NCBI GenBank assembly: GCA_018221285.1
Contig: JAAOYJ010000002.1
Span: 1-42,249, forward strand
Length of the DNA stretch: 42,249 bases
Reading direction: 5' to 3'
Source of the DNA: Candidatus Pacearchaeota archaeon
GTDB lineage: Archaea; Nanobdellota; Nanobdellia; Pacearchaeales; GW2011-AR1
This document shows positions 6,215 through 13,141 of the stretch, one piece after another. The notes below the pieces were generated by a model. The model searched no databases and was not told where the DNA came from. It saw nothing but the letters and a program-made list of their open reading frames with translations. The position numbers and the translations under genes were made by a program. Position 1 is the first letter of the stretch. Each line of letters begins with the position of its first letter.

Positions 6215-7723
6215 TTATATCCATGGAGACAATACTCTCCCCCCCCGAATAATTTTAAAACTTCCTCTTTGAGGATATGCTTTTGGTTGATTATGCCACA
6301 TTGGTCGTTTTTTCTGTCTCTTTTCCATTGTTGTACTATGCATATGGGGATCTAGTAAGATTATTGCAGATTTAAATAATGCAAATAAATAGTGAGAATA
6401 CTTAGTCGAATCATAAAAATCCAAGAAGGTAGTATATGGGGAAGGGATAAGCTCCATTTCTCTAAATTTATTTATTACCTTGGCCAAATAGATTAGATTA
6501 GATTTGCTGTCAAAAAGATCCTCAAATAGATAATTTAGGGAGTAGTAATCTAAGATCAGTGTTTCTTTATTCATAGCACTTATTTTTGAGCCATTTAGTC
6601 CATCATAAAGAATTATTTGAAATGGTTCAGTTTTTGGATCTAGCTTGATTTTCTCTTCATTAAGATTAAGATTTATTTCACTTTTATTAAAAAGATCTGA
6701 TACTTCTTTAGATTTTTTCTGTATCTTTTTTATCTCTCCTAATATTTTTTTACTTTCAAGGTGCTCTTTAACAACATTAAACATAAAAAATTTATTTTCA
6801 TAGTGAAATCCTTTATCAAAGACATGATCACTTCCCTCTATATGGAAATTGTCGATAATTGCTTCTTCAGGCATCATTTCTGTTAGGGCTCTAACAATCT
6901 CCCACTCAGATTGCTTGTCTAATTCTTCTTCCAATTTTTTTGTAGTATTTTTCCTTATATCTTCAAGCAATTTTCTGTAGAAGAGATGAATGAGGTTAGG
7001 GATGTTGATAAAAAGCCCTTTGTACAGGGGATAGTCAGAGAACAAGGAATCCGCCTCTGCAGAGTCTTTTGGCTCTTCAAACTTTTCTTTACTTTTGAAC
7101 AATTGTTCAGAGGGAGAATACTCAGAACATACGCTAAAAATCTTATCTATAGATTCTTTTGAAGGAATCACCCAAAGAACTTCTTTCCCAGGATCTTTAT
7201 CTGGAAGATTGGAAGAAATTTTATCTTCAAAATTCAGAATCTTTACTAATTCTTCTTTTATTGAGTACCCTATTTTTCCCCTTAAGAAACTCTCTAGGGG
7301 AAGTATCCTTCTAATAAGAATATCCAATATTTCTAAAGGATTTTCAAGAGATCCTGGAAGTAGTTGATATGATTTACCTTCAAAATTAAACTCAAATTCC
7401 TTCCAAGGAGCCCAATCTTCTACGAAATCCCAATTCAAATCATTAGTTATTTTTAGAATTTTTTTCATCTTTTCTTCATCAAGCTTTTCATTCTTAAACT
7501 TCTCTTTAGGCAAAGATAAGGCAATCTGTTGAATAGATAAAAAACGATAAGAGATAATTTGATTTTTTGGTATGGCAAGGCTTGCAGTAACCCATCTAAC
7601 TATTTCCTCTTTTGAGTAGTTTAACAAGCAATCCTTCAATTTATCTTTGAAAATATTAAAATTTTTATTCATGATGTGAGACATTTCACCTATTTCTTTT
7701 TTTAAATCAAATGATATGTCCAT
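6215..7723 (-). CDS. 5' part of the same frameshifted gene; unknown helical protein
   Basis: 502 codons from ATG 7723. A TATA-like TTTATTAAG lies about 25 nt upstream (7743-7752), so this is the true 5' end. The protein is rich in Lys/Glu helices and has no recognised domain. After RGSFKII the frame enters the G8 run and ends eight codons later (RVLSPWI stop). With seven G the reading would instead continue GEYCLHGYNRILLEDFMYF into the 703-codon frame. It could be an assembly error, a real mutation, or a phase-variable or programmed slip. Confidence 0.65.
   Translation of the reverse strand: MDISFDLKKEIGEMSHIMNKNFNIFKDKLKDCLLNYSKEEIVRWVTASLAIPKNQIISYRFLSIQQIALSLPKEKFKNEKLDEEKMKKILKITNDLNWDFVEDWAPWKEFEFNFEGKSYQLLPGSLENPLEILDILIRRILPLESFLRGKIGYSIKEELVKILNFEDKISSNLPDKDPGKEVLWVIPSKESIDKIFSVCSEYSPSEQLFKSKEKFEEPKDSAEADSLFSDYPLYKGLFINIPNLIHLFYRKLLEDIRKNTTKKLEEELDKQSEWEIVRALTEMMPEEAIIDNFHIEGSDHVFDKGFHYENKFFMFNVVKEHLESKKILGEIKKIQKKSKEVSDLFNKSEINLNLNEEKIKLDPKTEPFQIILYDGLNGSKISAMNKETLILDYYSLNYLFEDLFDSKSNLIYLAKVINKFREMELIPSPYTTFLDFYDSTKYSHYLFALFKSAIILLDPHMHSTTMEKRQKKRPMWHNQPKAYPQRGSFKIIRGGRVLSPWI
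6239..6246 (-). repeat. G8 homopolymer at the frame junction
   Basis: Eight C on the plus strand, that is eight G in the coding strand, exactly where the 502-codon and 703-codon frames meet. The span 4093-7723 is 3631 nt; minus one base it is 3630, divisible by three, as needed for a single 1209-residue protein. Mononucleotide G tracts of this length are classic slippage sites. Confidence 0.85.
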
Positions 7724-7742
7724 AAAAATCTAAACTCCCCAA

Positions 7743-7784
7743 ACTTAATAAACATTATCCACCACCCCCCAAAACCCTTATAAC
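7743..7784. promoter_or_regulatory. Divergent promoter region
   Basis: Two TATA-like boxes lie back to back across a C-rich spacer: TTTATTAAG (minus, 7743-7752), 25 nt before the large nuclease-like gene, and TTATAAC (plus, 7778-7784), 25 nt before the small membrane gene at 7806. Both predict leaderless transcripts. Confidence 0.5.
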
Positions 7785-7805
7785 CTTTCTCGTCTCATCC
7801 AAATC

Positions 7806-7976
7806 ATGAAAACAAAAAGAGATCCAAACTATTTTGCATTGCTGATAGTTGGGATGATGTTCATTGTCCTAGGGATAATCATTGGTGAACCAGACACAGT
7901 AAAACCAGTATTCATTGCAATAGGAGGACTGTTCCTAATCGCTTCATTTGCAAACAAGGATAAGTGGCAAAAATGA
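7806..7976 (+). CDS. Small two-helix membrane protein, 56 aa
   Basis: Found by hand from ATG 7806 to TGA 7974-7976. The layout is a short charged N-terminus (MKTKRDPNYF), a helix to about residue 27, the polar turn GEPDTVKP, a second helix (about 35-49) and the tail NKDKWQK. Not recognised. A TATA-like box 25 nt upstream supports expression. A dispersed repeat begins a few bases after its stop, as for the similar gene at 9960. Confidence 0.65.
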   Translation: MKTKRDPNYFALLIVGMMFIVLGIIIGEPDTVKPVFIAIGGLFLIASFANKDKWQK

Positions 7977-7981
7977 AAAAT

Positions 7982-8070
7982 AGCTCACTCTGTTCGAATA
8001 AATTGATAATAAGTAAGAACCATTAAGTTACTCAGAATATTAAATTCTTTTTAGTTAACTACTTCTCCCC
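7982..8070 (+). repeat. Dispersed ~90-bp repeat, copy 1 (most diverged)
   Basis: AGCTCACTCTGTTCG, then GATAATAA, then a diverged middle, then TTCTTTTTAGTTAACTACTTC and TCCCC at 8045-8070. It matches the copies at 8884 and 10149 best at both ends. It lies between a plus-strand small membrane gene and the convergent NYN gene. Nothing else is seen between 8070 and 8177 apart from a short inverted repeat GCTCAG/CTGAGC near 8140-8168. Confidence 0.6.
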
Positions 8071-8177
8071 ATCCCCTCAAACAATAAAAACACCAAACAA
8101 AAACTTTAAATATTCTAAATACTCTATTATATTGTTAATGCTCAGTATGGTCTTCGGGCAATGCTGAGCCTTTATAT

Positions 8178-8711
8178 TTATTCTTCATCAACAAATCTCT
8201 TAAGAATCTTATTAAGGTTTATTGTAGAATCACAAGCTTTTCTTAAATTTGAGGAAGAACTTCTGCTAAAATATGCGTTTTCTACTTTTTTCTTATATCG
8301 CTCTCTAACTATTTTTATTGAATCAACAAAATCCTCGTCGCCACTAACAACAATCGCAGTATCATATAAATCATCAACTGCGCCCATCAACAAATTATTT
8401 GATAATTTTACATCATCTCCTTTAACAATATATACAAAATCTCCGCCAGATTTTATTTTCTTTAAATTGCATAATATTACTTTAAACTTAGGGATTTCTT
8501 TTAACATATTAAGAAATCTATGATGTGCCCAATATTTTTTAGCATCAGTTTTTATATCTAAAGGAGCACCATAATAGTAAACATTAACTAATTCTCTATC
8601 TCCCACAAGTTCATTAGCTAATTTATTGAATTTCACTTTCTTGCCTTTCTTTGCTGTACTATAGTAGAAATTACTTCCATCAATAAATATTGCAACTCTT
8701 TCTTTATGCAT
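8178..8711 (-). CDS. NYN-domain (LabA/DUF88-like) protein
   Basis: 177 residues. FIDGSNFYY at the N-terminus, KGDDVKLSNNLLMGAV in the middle and AIVVSGDEDFV are the hallmark acidic motifs of the PIN-related NYN fold, with Asp11, the GDD pair and the SGDxDF loop forming the metal site. NYN proteins are predicted or shown ribonucleases. It stands alone with its own TATA-like TTTTATAAAA about 26 nt upstream (8727-8742), so its RNA target is unknown. A stress or defence role is possible. Confidence 0.85.
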   Translation of the reverse strand: MHKERVAIFIDGSNFYYSTAKKGKKVKFNKLANELVGDRELVNVYYYGAPLDIKTDAKKYWAHHRFLNMLKEIPKFKVILCNLKKIKSGGDFVYIVKGDDVKLSNNLLMGAVDDLYDTAIVVSGDEDFVDSIKIVRERYKKKVENAYFSRSSSSNLRKACDSTINLNKILKRFVDEE

Positions 8712-8836
8712 ATGGGATAAAAGACTAATTATTTTTATAAAACTATCCTTCCCTAAACTAATTTACTTCAGATATTTCTCCTCTAACCCTTATCAAACAA
8801 ACAAATCATAAATAGCTTGCCCATGAATTCTATAAT

Positions 8837-8890
8837 TTTGGGCCTCGAAGAGGTTCTCGCGCCTCCTTGGTGTACATTAGGCAGTGCCTG
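8837..8890 (+). ncRNA. Structured GC-rich element, possible small RNA; distant relative of the IscU/IscS insert
   Basis: A GC-rich island in an AT-rich gap. It has a tight hairpin CCTC-GAA-GAGG, then CTCCTTGG-TAC as in the insert at 17276, then CATT-AGGC-AGTG where the insert has its second hairpin. A TATA-like CATAAATAGC at 8806-8815 would start transcription near 8835, at the first stem. The same stretch can also be read as a 22-codon ORF from ATG 8823. Homology to the insert is judged by eye only, about 15 of 20 bases in the shared middle. Confidence 0.35.
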
Positions 8891-8975
8891 ACGCAAGAAT
8901 AATGGAAACTGATAATAAAAAATCAATAGGTTGAACAATGTTGTAAGTTCTTTTTAGTTAATTACTTCTTCCCAC
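8884..8975 (+). repeat. Dispersed ~90-bp repeat, copy 2
   Basis: CCTGACGCAAGAATAATGG, then AAACTGATAATAA, then TAGGTTGAACAATGTTGTAA and TTCTTTTTAGTTAATTACTTC. Nearly identical to the copy at 10149 over its right two thirds. It directly follows the structured element at 8837, just as copy 3 follows the related element at 10083. Confidence 0.75.
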
Positions 8976-9172
8976 TATATATGATTAGGATTCATATAAT
9001 AAGGACTATCAGGAACATCTGTTATTAGATCATACCTTAGGCCCTTTTCTGTATTCAGAAAAACATCATCTCCTCCTGCATGAGGGGGAAAAGTTATTAT
9101 CTCTCCAAGACCTTTTTCCTCTCTTCTTTTTGCTTCTTCAGGTGTCATATTAATATCATTAGATTCAATCAT
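8975..9172 (-). CDS. Hypothetical protein, 65 aa
   Basis: Not recognised. Soluble and charged, with an N-terminal MTPEEAKRREEKG helix and a Pro/Tyr/Asp-rich tail. ATG 9172 is the only plausible start. It lies downstream of and in the same direction as the DUF2283/DUF4258 pair, 60 nt away. It may be a small accessory protein of this accessory region or a chance ORF; the amino-acid composition looks coding. Confidence 0.45.
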   Translation of the reverse strand: MIESNDINMTPEEAKRREEKGLGEIITFPPHAGGDDVFLNTEKGLRYDLITDVPDSPYYMNPNHI

Positions 9173-9233
9173 ATTTAAGAATTATTGTACTCTACTTCTC
9201 AAACCACTCTAAACCTAATTCAATCATCAAGAA

Positions 9234-9590
9234 TTAATTATAAACCAAAACCTCTTTCCTTGGAACTTTATGCCCCAAACTAAGAGTCAACGGAATAGGG
9301 ACGTTAACTTCCTTACCTTTTTTCTTAAAGACAATCATAAGCAGAACATAAACATGGTTAGTTTGATAATTTACAGACATTTTCATATTTTGTATGCTTT
9401 TTAGTACTTCTTTCGGAACGCCTAAATTTTCGCTTGCATCCATTATTTCTATCCCACAAATAAGATTCTTATGGCTCACATCCAAAACAAAATCTCCAAT
9501 ATCTAAAGAGGCCTTTACCTTTTCTCCGTCAGATATAAAAAATATATCATTATTAGAATCATAATCTATTGTTTTAATTTGTCTTGCCAT
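9234..9590 (-). CDS. DUF2283-like protein, candidate antitoxin
   Basis: 118 residues. The N-terminal half IDYDSNNDIFFISDGEKVKASLDIGDFVLDV has the D-x-x-x-D-x-x-x-I pattern and the beta-rich look of DUF2283 domains. IEIMDASENLGVPKEVL is the typical continuation (GIEILDAS-like). DUF2283 proteins are often encoded directly after DUF4258 proteins and are proposed antitoxins. Its start lies 25 nt inside the upstream gene, so the two are translationally coupled. Confidence 0.65.
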   Translation of the reverse strand: MARQIKTIDYDSNNDIFFISDGEKVKASLDIGDFVLDVSHKNLICGIEIMDASENLGVPKEVLKSIQNMKMSVNYQTNHVYVLLMIVFKKKGKEVNVPIPLTLSLGHKVPRKEVLVYN

Positions 9591-9874
9591 TTTCTATCAC
9601 TATTCCAAGCACTGATTACTTTTAAACTTTTGGAAATATCAATCTCTATTATCAAAACTAATGAATATTTTCTACTCATTTTAAACCACAACTTAAATCT
9701 ATCCTCTCCTTTTCCCTTCTCAATCTTTTCTAACTTATTAAGCTGAGATAAAAAACTTCTAACAATACTCTCGTCTATAGGCCTTTCTTTAATTCTCTTA
9801 TAAAAATGAGGGTCAAAAGCGATTTCATTCTGGTTTAATTTTTCAAGAAATTTTTCAACTTCTTTTAGCTCCAT
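9566..9874 (-). CDS. DUF4258-like protein, candidate toxin
   Basis: 102 residues. The FDPHFYKRIKERPIDESIVRSFL segment fits the H-x(n)-R-x-x-E-R-x-I pattern of DUF4258, a RelE-fold-like family, and KYSLVLIIEID...LKVISAW gives the final strands. Proposed role: a small toxin acting on RNA, paired with the DUF2283 protein. A TATA-like AGATTTTTG about 26 nt upstream supports ATG 9874. Toxin activity is inferred from gene pairing only. Confidence 0.6.
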   Translation of the reverse strand: MELKEVEKFLEKLNQNEIAFDPHFYKRIKERPIDESIVRSFLSQLNKLEKIEKGKGEDRFKLWFKMSRKYSLVLIIEIDISKSLKVISAWNSDRKWQDKLKQ

Positions 9875-9959
9875 GCAATTTTAACGCCCCAAACTACAAA
9901 AATCTTTCTATTCTCCCACCCCACAAAAACAATAAAAACCCCTCCCACTCCCCTCCTAT

Positions 9960-10148
9960 ATGAAATCCCAAAAAGTAGTCATCTATTCAATCATCGCCCT
10001 GTGTTTCCTGGTCATGACCTTTCTAATTAACTGGCTTTTTATAATTCCAGTAGTCATATTGATATATTTGAATCAGAAGGAATTACTCCTTAACTCCGCA
10101 ATTAGGAGTACACCCGGCGGTGCGATGAAACCTAAACCCAAACCATAA
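9960..10148 (+). CDS. Small membrane protein, 62 aa, with a repeat-derived C-terminus
   Basis: Two hydrophobic segments (about 7-22 and 24-37) are followed by NQKELLLNSAIRSTPGGAM and PKPKP. Residues from about 42 onward are encoded by a palindromic element (10083-10124) related to the IscU/IscS inserts but read in the opposite direction, so the original C-terminus was probably replaced or extended. AATAAAAACC about 26 nt upstream is the likely TATA box (leaderless). No family is recognised. Confidence 0.55.
   Translation: MKSQKVVIYSIIALCFLVMTFLINWLFIIPVVILIYLNQKELLLNSAIRSTPGGAMKPKPKP
10083..10124 (+). repeat. Palindromic element, copy D
   Basis: TACTCCT ... AGGAGTA stem enclosing CTCCGCA, followed by CACC-CGGC-GGTG. 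Aligned by eye to copy A it matches about 30 of 42 bases. Two stem pairs changed on both sides (C-G to T-A in the first stem, G-C to A-T in the second), so the fold is conserved rather than the bases. It lies in the 3' end of the small membrane gene, opposite to the orientation used in IscU and IscS. Confidence 0.6.
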
Positions 10149-10236
10149 ATGGCTCGCTGACGCTCGTATTGATAGAAACTGATAATAAATAGGTTGAACA
10201 ATGTTGTAAATTCTTTTTAGTTAACTACTTCTCCCC
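10149..10236 (+). repeat. Dispersed ~90-bp repeat, copy 3
   Basis: GGCTCGCTGACGCTCG, then GATAGAAACTGATAATAA, then TAGGTTGAACAATGTTGTAA and TTCTTTTTAGTTAACTACTTC with a C-rich end. It starts right after the stop of the small membrane gene, as copy 1 does after the gene at 7806. It could be a 3'-UTR or processing element or a small mobile repeat. Confidence 0.75.
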
Positions 10237-10276
10237 TCCCTCCAGATGAGGCCTATCTAAATCAAAACATTTAAAT

Positions 10277-10305
10277 ATGGTACATTATACCATAATATTA
10301 TGGTA
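10277..10305 (+). promoter_or_regulatory. Operator overlapping the HEPN/MNT start codon
   Basis: A perfect 18-bp palindrome TACCATAATATTATGGTA (10288-10305) covers the ATG at 10300. It shares its TACCAT with an upstream ATGGTA-N5-TACCAT repeat (10277-10293). The TATA-like TTAAAT lies just upstream at 10271-10276. Binding here would block leaderless initiation, fitting autorepression by the winged-helix domain of the first protein. Confidence 0.7.
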
Positions 10306-10893
10306 AAGTATACACTAAAGGAAAAGATATTGAAATTCTTAATCGAAAATAAGGAAAAACCCCACTCAATTAGGGAGATTTCTCTAAAGTTAAAAGCAGA
10401 TTATAAAAATACCTCCCAAGCACTTAACAACCTTAATCTTAAAACATATTCTAAGAAGAAACAAGGGAATTCTTATTTGATTGAGTTTAACCCTGAGAAT
10501 AATATTGAAACGCTTTCTATCGAAGAAAAAAGAACAAAAGAGTTTTTATCTAAAAATCCAAAAATGAAGTTAATTGTTAAGGATATTAATGAAATTAATT
10601 ACCCGTTTATGATTGTCCTTATTTTTGGGTCTTTTGCAAATGAGAAAAACACTCAAACATCAGATATGGATCTCTGCATAATCTCCGATAATAAAACAAA
10701 AACAAATAAATTAATTGAAATGTTAAATCTGTTCAACCTAAAAATAGAAATCCAAGAGTTCACGACTGGAGAATTTGTTTCAATGATAGAAAAAAAACAA
10801 AACAATTTGGGTCACGAAATAACTAAAAATAATGTTATTCTTTATGGAATAGAGAATTATTATAATCTTATATCAAATAACTCTCAAAATTAA
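10300..10893 (+). CDS. Winged-helix + MNT nucleotidyltransferase-domain antitoxin
   Basis: 197 residues. An N-terminal winged helix (about 5-60: KILKFLIENKEKPHSIREIS) is followed by a minimal nucleotidyltransferase core with the classic G-S-x10-D-x-D motif (Gly110, Ser111, Asp122, Asp124). In HEPN/MNT modules the MNT protein is the antitoxin and silences the HEPN RNase, in known cases by AMPylating it. The HTH domain and the palindrome over its own start codon point to autoregulation. The HEPN gene follows after 9 nt. Confidence 0.85.
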   Translation: MVKYTLKEKILKFLIENKEKPHSIREISLKLKADYKNTSQALNNLNLKTYSKKKQGNSYLIEFNPENNIETLSIEEKRTKEFLSKNPKMKLIVKDINEINYPFMIVLIFGSFANEKNTQTSDMDLCIISDNKTKTNKLIEMLNLFNLKIEIQEFTTGEFVSMIEKKQNNLGHEITKNNVILYGIENYYNLISNNSQN

Positions 10894-10902
10894 AAATTAC
10901 CT

Positions 10903-11421
10903 ATGGATGAAAAAAGAATAAAACAAGCAGAGAATAATTTTATAAATTATCTAAGAGAGGGTAAGATTAAGAAAGTTAATTTTAATGAATTAATCTATAA
11001 CACTTATCTAAGAAATGCAAAAGAAAGTTTGAACTCTGCTAATCAGTTATTTCAGAATAAAACTTCTTCGTTATGGGTTGTTGTGACGAGTTATTATTCT
11101 ATGTTTTATATGGCTTGCGCATATCTTTACAAATTAGGTTATAAGCCAGGACACGAAATTGTTCATCAGGTTGTGAATGAGTCATTGATTGTGCAGGGCA
11201 GACATAAAATTAAGAATCACCTTTTAGAAAATTATTCCGAGGAGAAACAAAAAGCATTGATTGTAGTAGATAATTATTTGAACAATTATGAGAGGGAAAA
11301 AGCTAAGAGGGCAAATTTCCAATATCAAACAACAGAAGAGGTAAAAGAAAATAAAGCAAAGACATCTCTAAATCGAGCGAAAGAATTTTTTGAGTTAATG
11401 AGAGAAGTTTTATTAAAATAA
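10903..11421 (+). CDS. HEPN-domain toxin
   Basis: 172 residues, all helical: YNTYLRNAKESLNSANQLF, then WVVVTSYYSMFYMACAYLY, the typical second HEPN helix, then a C-terminal helix. A candidate RNase motif R-x5-H is Arg100-His106 in QGRHKIKNH. It is encoded directly after the MNT gene in the usual order. Expected to be an RNA-cutting toxin held in check by its partner. The active-site assignment is by eye. Confidence 0.8.
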   Translation: MDEKRIKQAENNFINYLREGKIKKVNFNELIYNTYLRNAKESLNSANQLFQNKTSSLWVVVTSYYSMFYMACAYLYKLGYKPGHEIVHQVVNESLIVQGRHKIKNHLLENYSEEKQKALIVVDNYLNNYEREKAKRANFQYQTTEEVKENKAKTSLNRAKEFFELMREVLLK

Positions 11422-11449
11422 TTTTTTCAAATCAACCTCCAATCCACTC

Positions 11450-12496
11450 CTACAACACAGCATTAAACAGCCACCCAAAAGCTAGAACTAACGGGACTGT
11501 GATTATAGGCAACCAGATAGCAGCCTTCTTTCCGATGTTGCTCCAGATTAATCCTATCTCTGTGTAATCTGTTACAACTCCTGCCATAAGAAATACAAAA
11601 GGATTCCCAAAGGTGCCGACCTTACTGAAGATTTCAAATGCAATAGGAGAAGAGCCTTCGCTGCATACTTCGATTATTGTTGCAAAGAATAGAGTTACTA
11701 AAAGTCCTGAGAATGATGGGCCAAGATATTTCATAAACCAATGAGCAGGAACATAGGCCCCAATCAATGCAGCAACCATAATCCCAATAAAAATCCACCA
11801 CAAAACCATATTAGAAATCCCAACCATCCCTCTGTAAACTCCAGACACGCTTTTCTTGAAATCAAAATTCTTAACATTTGTCCATTCAATCTTACCCTTT
11901 AACTCAACTTCTTTAGATTGCTCAATCCATCCTAGTTTCTCAAGCCCCATATAAATATAACCTGTAAGTAGAGCGATGAACATTGCAGCAAGAACAAAGA
12001 AGATTGCTTTCCATCCAAAGAACCCAAACATCAAAATAGTAATAGGCAGATTAGCCCATGGGCTCGCAAGCAGGAAAGTAATCACTGCCGGGATGCTTGC
12101 CCCTTTTTTGTAAAGTTGCATAGCAATTGCTAATATCCCGTGGCTACATGCAGACATAAGAAACCCTGCAAACACAGCATAAACCAAACTCATCTTCTTT
12201 TTCTTACCTAAGAATTTGAATATAAAATCTTCTGGAATAAAATACTCTATAACCCCTCCCATAAACAAACCAAGTAGAACAGCCCACCATATTATCCTGA
12301 GATAAGACAACAGACTTTCATTAAGAGGTTGCAATGCAGGTAAAAACGAAAGAACCAAAACAAGAATAAAGAGCCCTCCAAGTATCTTTAACTTCTTACT
12401 TATCTTAACCTCTTCCTTATTTGTATCACAGCAATGACTCATGCCTGATTTACCTCCGTGCAAATGACTGTGTCGATTTGTACCTTCATTTCCCAT
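11450..12496 (-). CDS. Permease of the DUF318/ArsP-SO_0444 family (metal/metalloid efflux)
   Basis: 348 residues with about 8-10 membrane helices. FLMSACSHGILAIAMQLYKKG and ASPWANLPITI in the first half and EVCSEGSSPIAFEIF and FLMAGVVTDYTEIG in the second are the paired family motifs with membrane Cys residues. The soluble N-terminus is His/Cys-rich (HSHLHGG, MSHCCD), probably a metal-loading tail. Family members export arsenicals or Cu/Zn. It lies last in an operon with a Cys-rich microprotein and a DUF2318 protein, so metal efflux is the best guess; the ion is unknown. Confidence 0.85.
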   Translation of the reverse strand: MGNEGTNRHSHLHGGKSGMSHCCDTNKEEVKISKKLKILGGLFILVLVLSFLPALQPLNESLLSYLRIIWWAVLLGLFMGGVIEYFIPEDFIFKFLGKKKKMSLVYAVFAGFLMSACSHGILAIAMQLYKKGASIPAVITFLLASPWANLPITILMFGFFGWKAIFFVLAAMFIALLTGYIYMGLEKLGWIEQSKEVELKGKIEWTNVKNFDFKKSVSGVYRGMVGISNMVLWWIFIGIMVAALIGAYVPAHWFMKYLGPSFSGLLVTLFFATIIEVCSEGSSPIAFEIFSKVGTFGNPFVFLMAGVVTDYTEIGLIWSNIGKKAAIWLPIITVPLVLAFGWLFNAVL

Positions 12497-12635
12497 TCAC
12501 CCCCTCATACATTTCCTCACACCTCATTGAACAAAACTCTCCTTCATCTATAGGCATCCCACACATCATACATCCAAGTCCAGCCTTACTAATTAATTTA
12601 ATCTCACATAAAGGACAATCCATTTCTTGTTTCAT
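12486..12635 (-). CDS. Cys-rich microprotein, 49 aa, probable metal binder
   Basis: Found by hand from ATG 12635 to TGA 12486-12488. Motifs: CPLCE near the N-terminus, GCMMCGMPI, then FCSMRCEEMY. The C-x(n)-C-x-x-C-G-x-P-I pattern resembles small treble-clef/DUF2116-like zinc proteins. It overlaps the permease start by 11 nt, so it is coupled to it. AATTCC-TT-GGAATT, just upstream of the start (about 12641-12654), is a candidate operator. Likely a metallochaperone or zinc-binding partner of the permease. Confidence 0.75.
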   Translation of the reverse strand: MKQEMDCPLCEIKLISKAGLGCMMCGMPIDEGEFCSMRCEEMYEGVNGK

Positions 12636-12662
12636 TTTGAATTCCTTGGAATTTAATTGCTA

Positions 12663-12679
12663 GAGAATCATGGATTCTC
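12663..12679 (-). terminator. Stem-loop between DUF2318 gene and Cys-rich microprotein gene
   Basis: GAGAATC-ATG-GATTCTC is a perfect 7-bp stem with a 3-nt loop, 7 nt past the DUF2318 stop codon. It may attenuate or process the operon transcript between the two halves. No T-run follows, so a bacterial-type terminator is not implied. Confidence 0.4.
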
Positions 12680-12686
12680 GTTGCAA

Positions 12687-13136
12687 CTAGAACCTATAAC
12701 CCCCTTTTTCAATATCAGAAGTCTTGATTATTAAATATTCTCCACTTGTGCCCTCCAGGGTATCGACCCTACTTGGCAAATATCCTGGCCAGCAACCTCC
12801 TCCAGCAATGTTCTCTGTTCCTAAACCTGCAATTGGATACTTGTTCCCACAATTATTACATACCATATAATTCCCTTCCTGCCTATAGCCCTTACCACTA
12901 TAATAACATACATCACATGCATCAAAAGCTGTCTTAACACTTCCGTCTGCAGCCTTAACTGCAAAATAAGCTATTCCATCCTGCTCATAGAAACTTGCTT
13001 TCTCTGAAATCTCTGATAAAGGAATCTTAACCAACCCATTTTCAACAACATTCCCTGTAAGATTCGGCTTAATAAATAACAAAGCAACAACTACTAAAAC
13101 AAAAATTCCAGTTCCAATTAATATTTTATTTGACAT
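12687..13136 (-). CDS. DUF2318-family Fe-S/metal-binding membrane-anchored protein
   Basis: 149 residues. One N-terminal hydrophobic anchor (about 4-22) is followed by ISEKASFYEQDGIAYFAVKA and two CxxC pairs (FDACDVCYYSGKGYRQ and VCNNCGNKYP), then the family end GGGCWPGYLP. DUF2318 proteins are extracytoplasmic and predicted to bind a metal or cluster. They often sit beside heavy-metal permeases, as here. It begins 5 nt after the stop of the upstream membrane gene and shares its operon. Confidence 0.85.
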   Translation of the reverse strand: MSNKILIGTGIFVLVVVALLFIKPNLTGNVVENGLVKIPLSEISEKASFYEQDGIAYFAVKAADGSVKTAFDACDVCYYSGKGYRQEGNYMVCNNCGNKYPIAGLGTENIAGGGCWPGYLPSRVDTLEGTSGEYLIIKTSDIEKGGYRF

Positions 13137-13141
13137 TTTAT

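Noticed and set aside
7095-7367. Plus-strand 90-codon ORF inside the large nuclease-like gene
   Set aside because: It lies antisense within a longer coherent reading frame and has a low-complexity Ser/Ile composition typical of shadows.
10903-11421. HEPN protein as an abortive-infection protein without antitoxin
   Set aside because: The MNT gene directly upstream, with an operator on its start codon, makes a HEPN/MNT toxin-antitoxin pair the better reading.
12421-12663. Plus-strand ORF of 80 codons opposite the Cys-rich microprotein
   Set aside because: The minus-strand reading has a clear Cys pattern and coupling to the permease; the plus-strand reading has neither promoter nor family.
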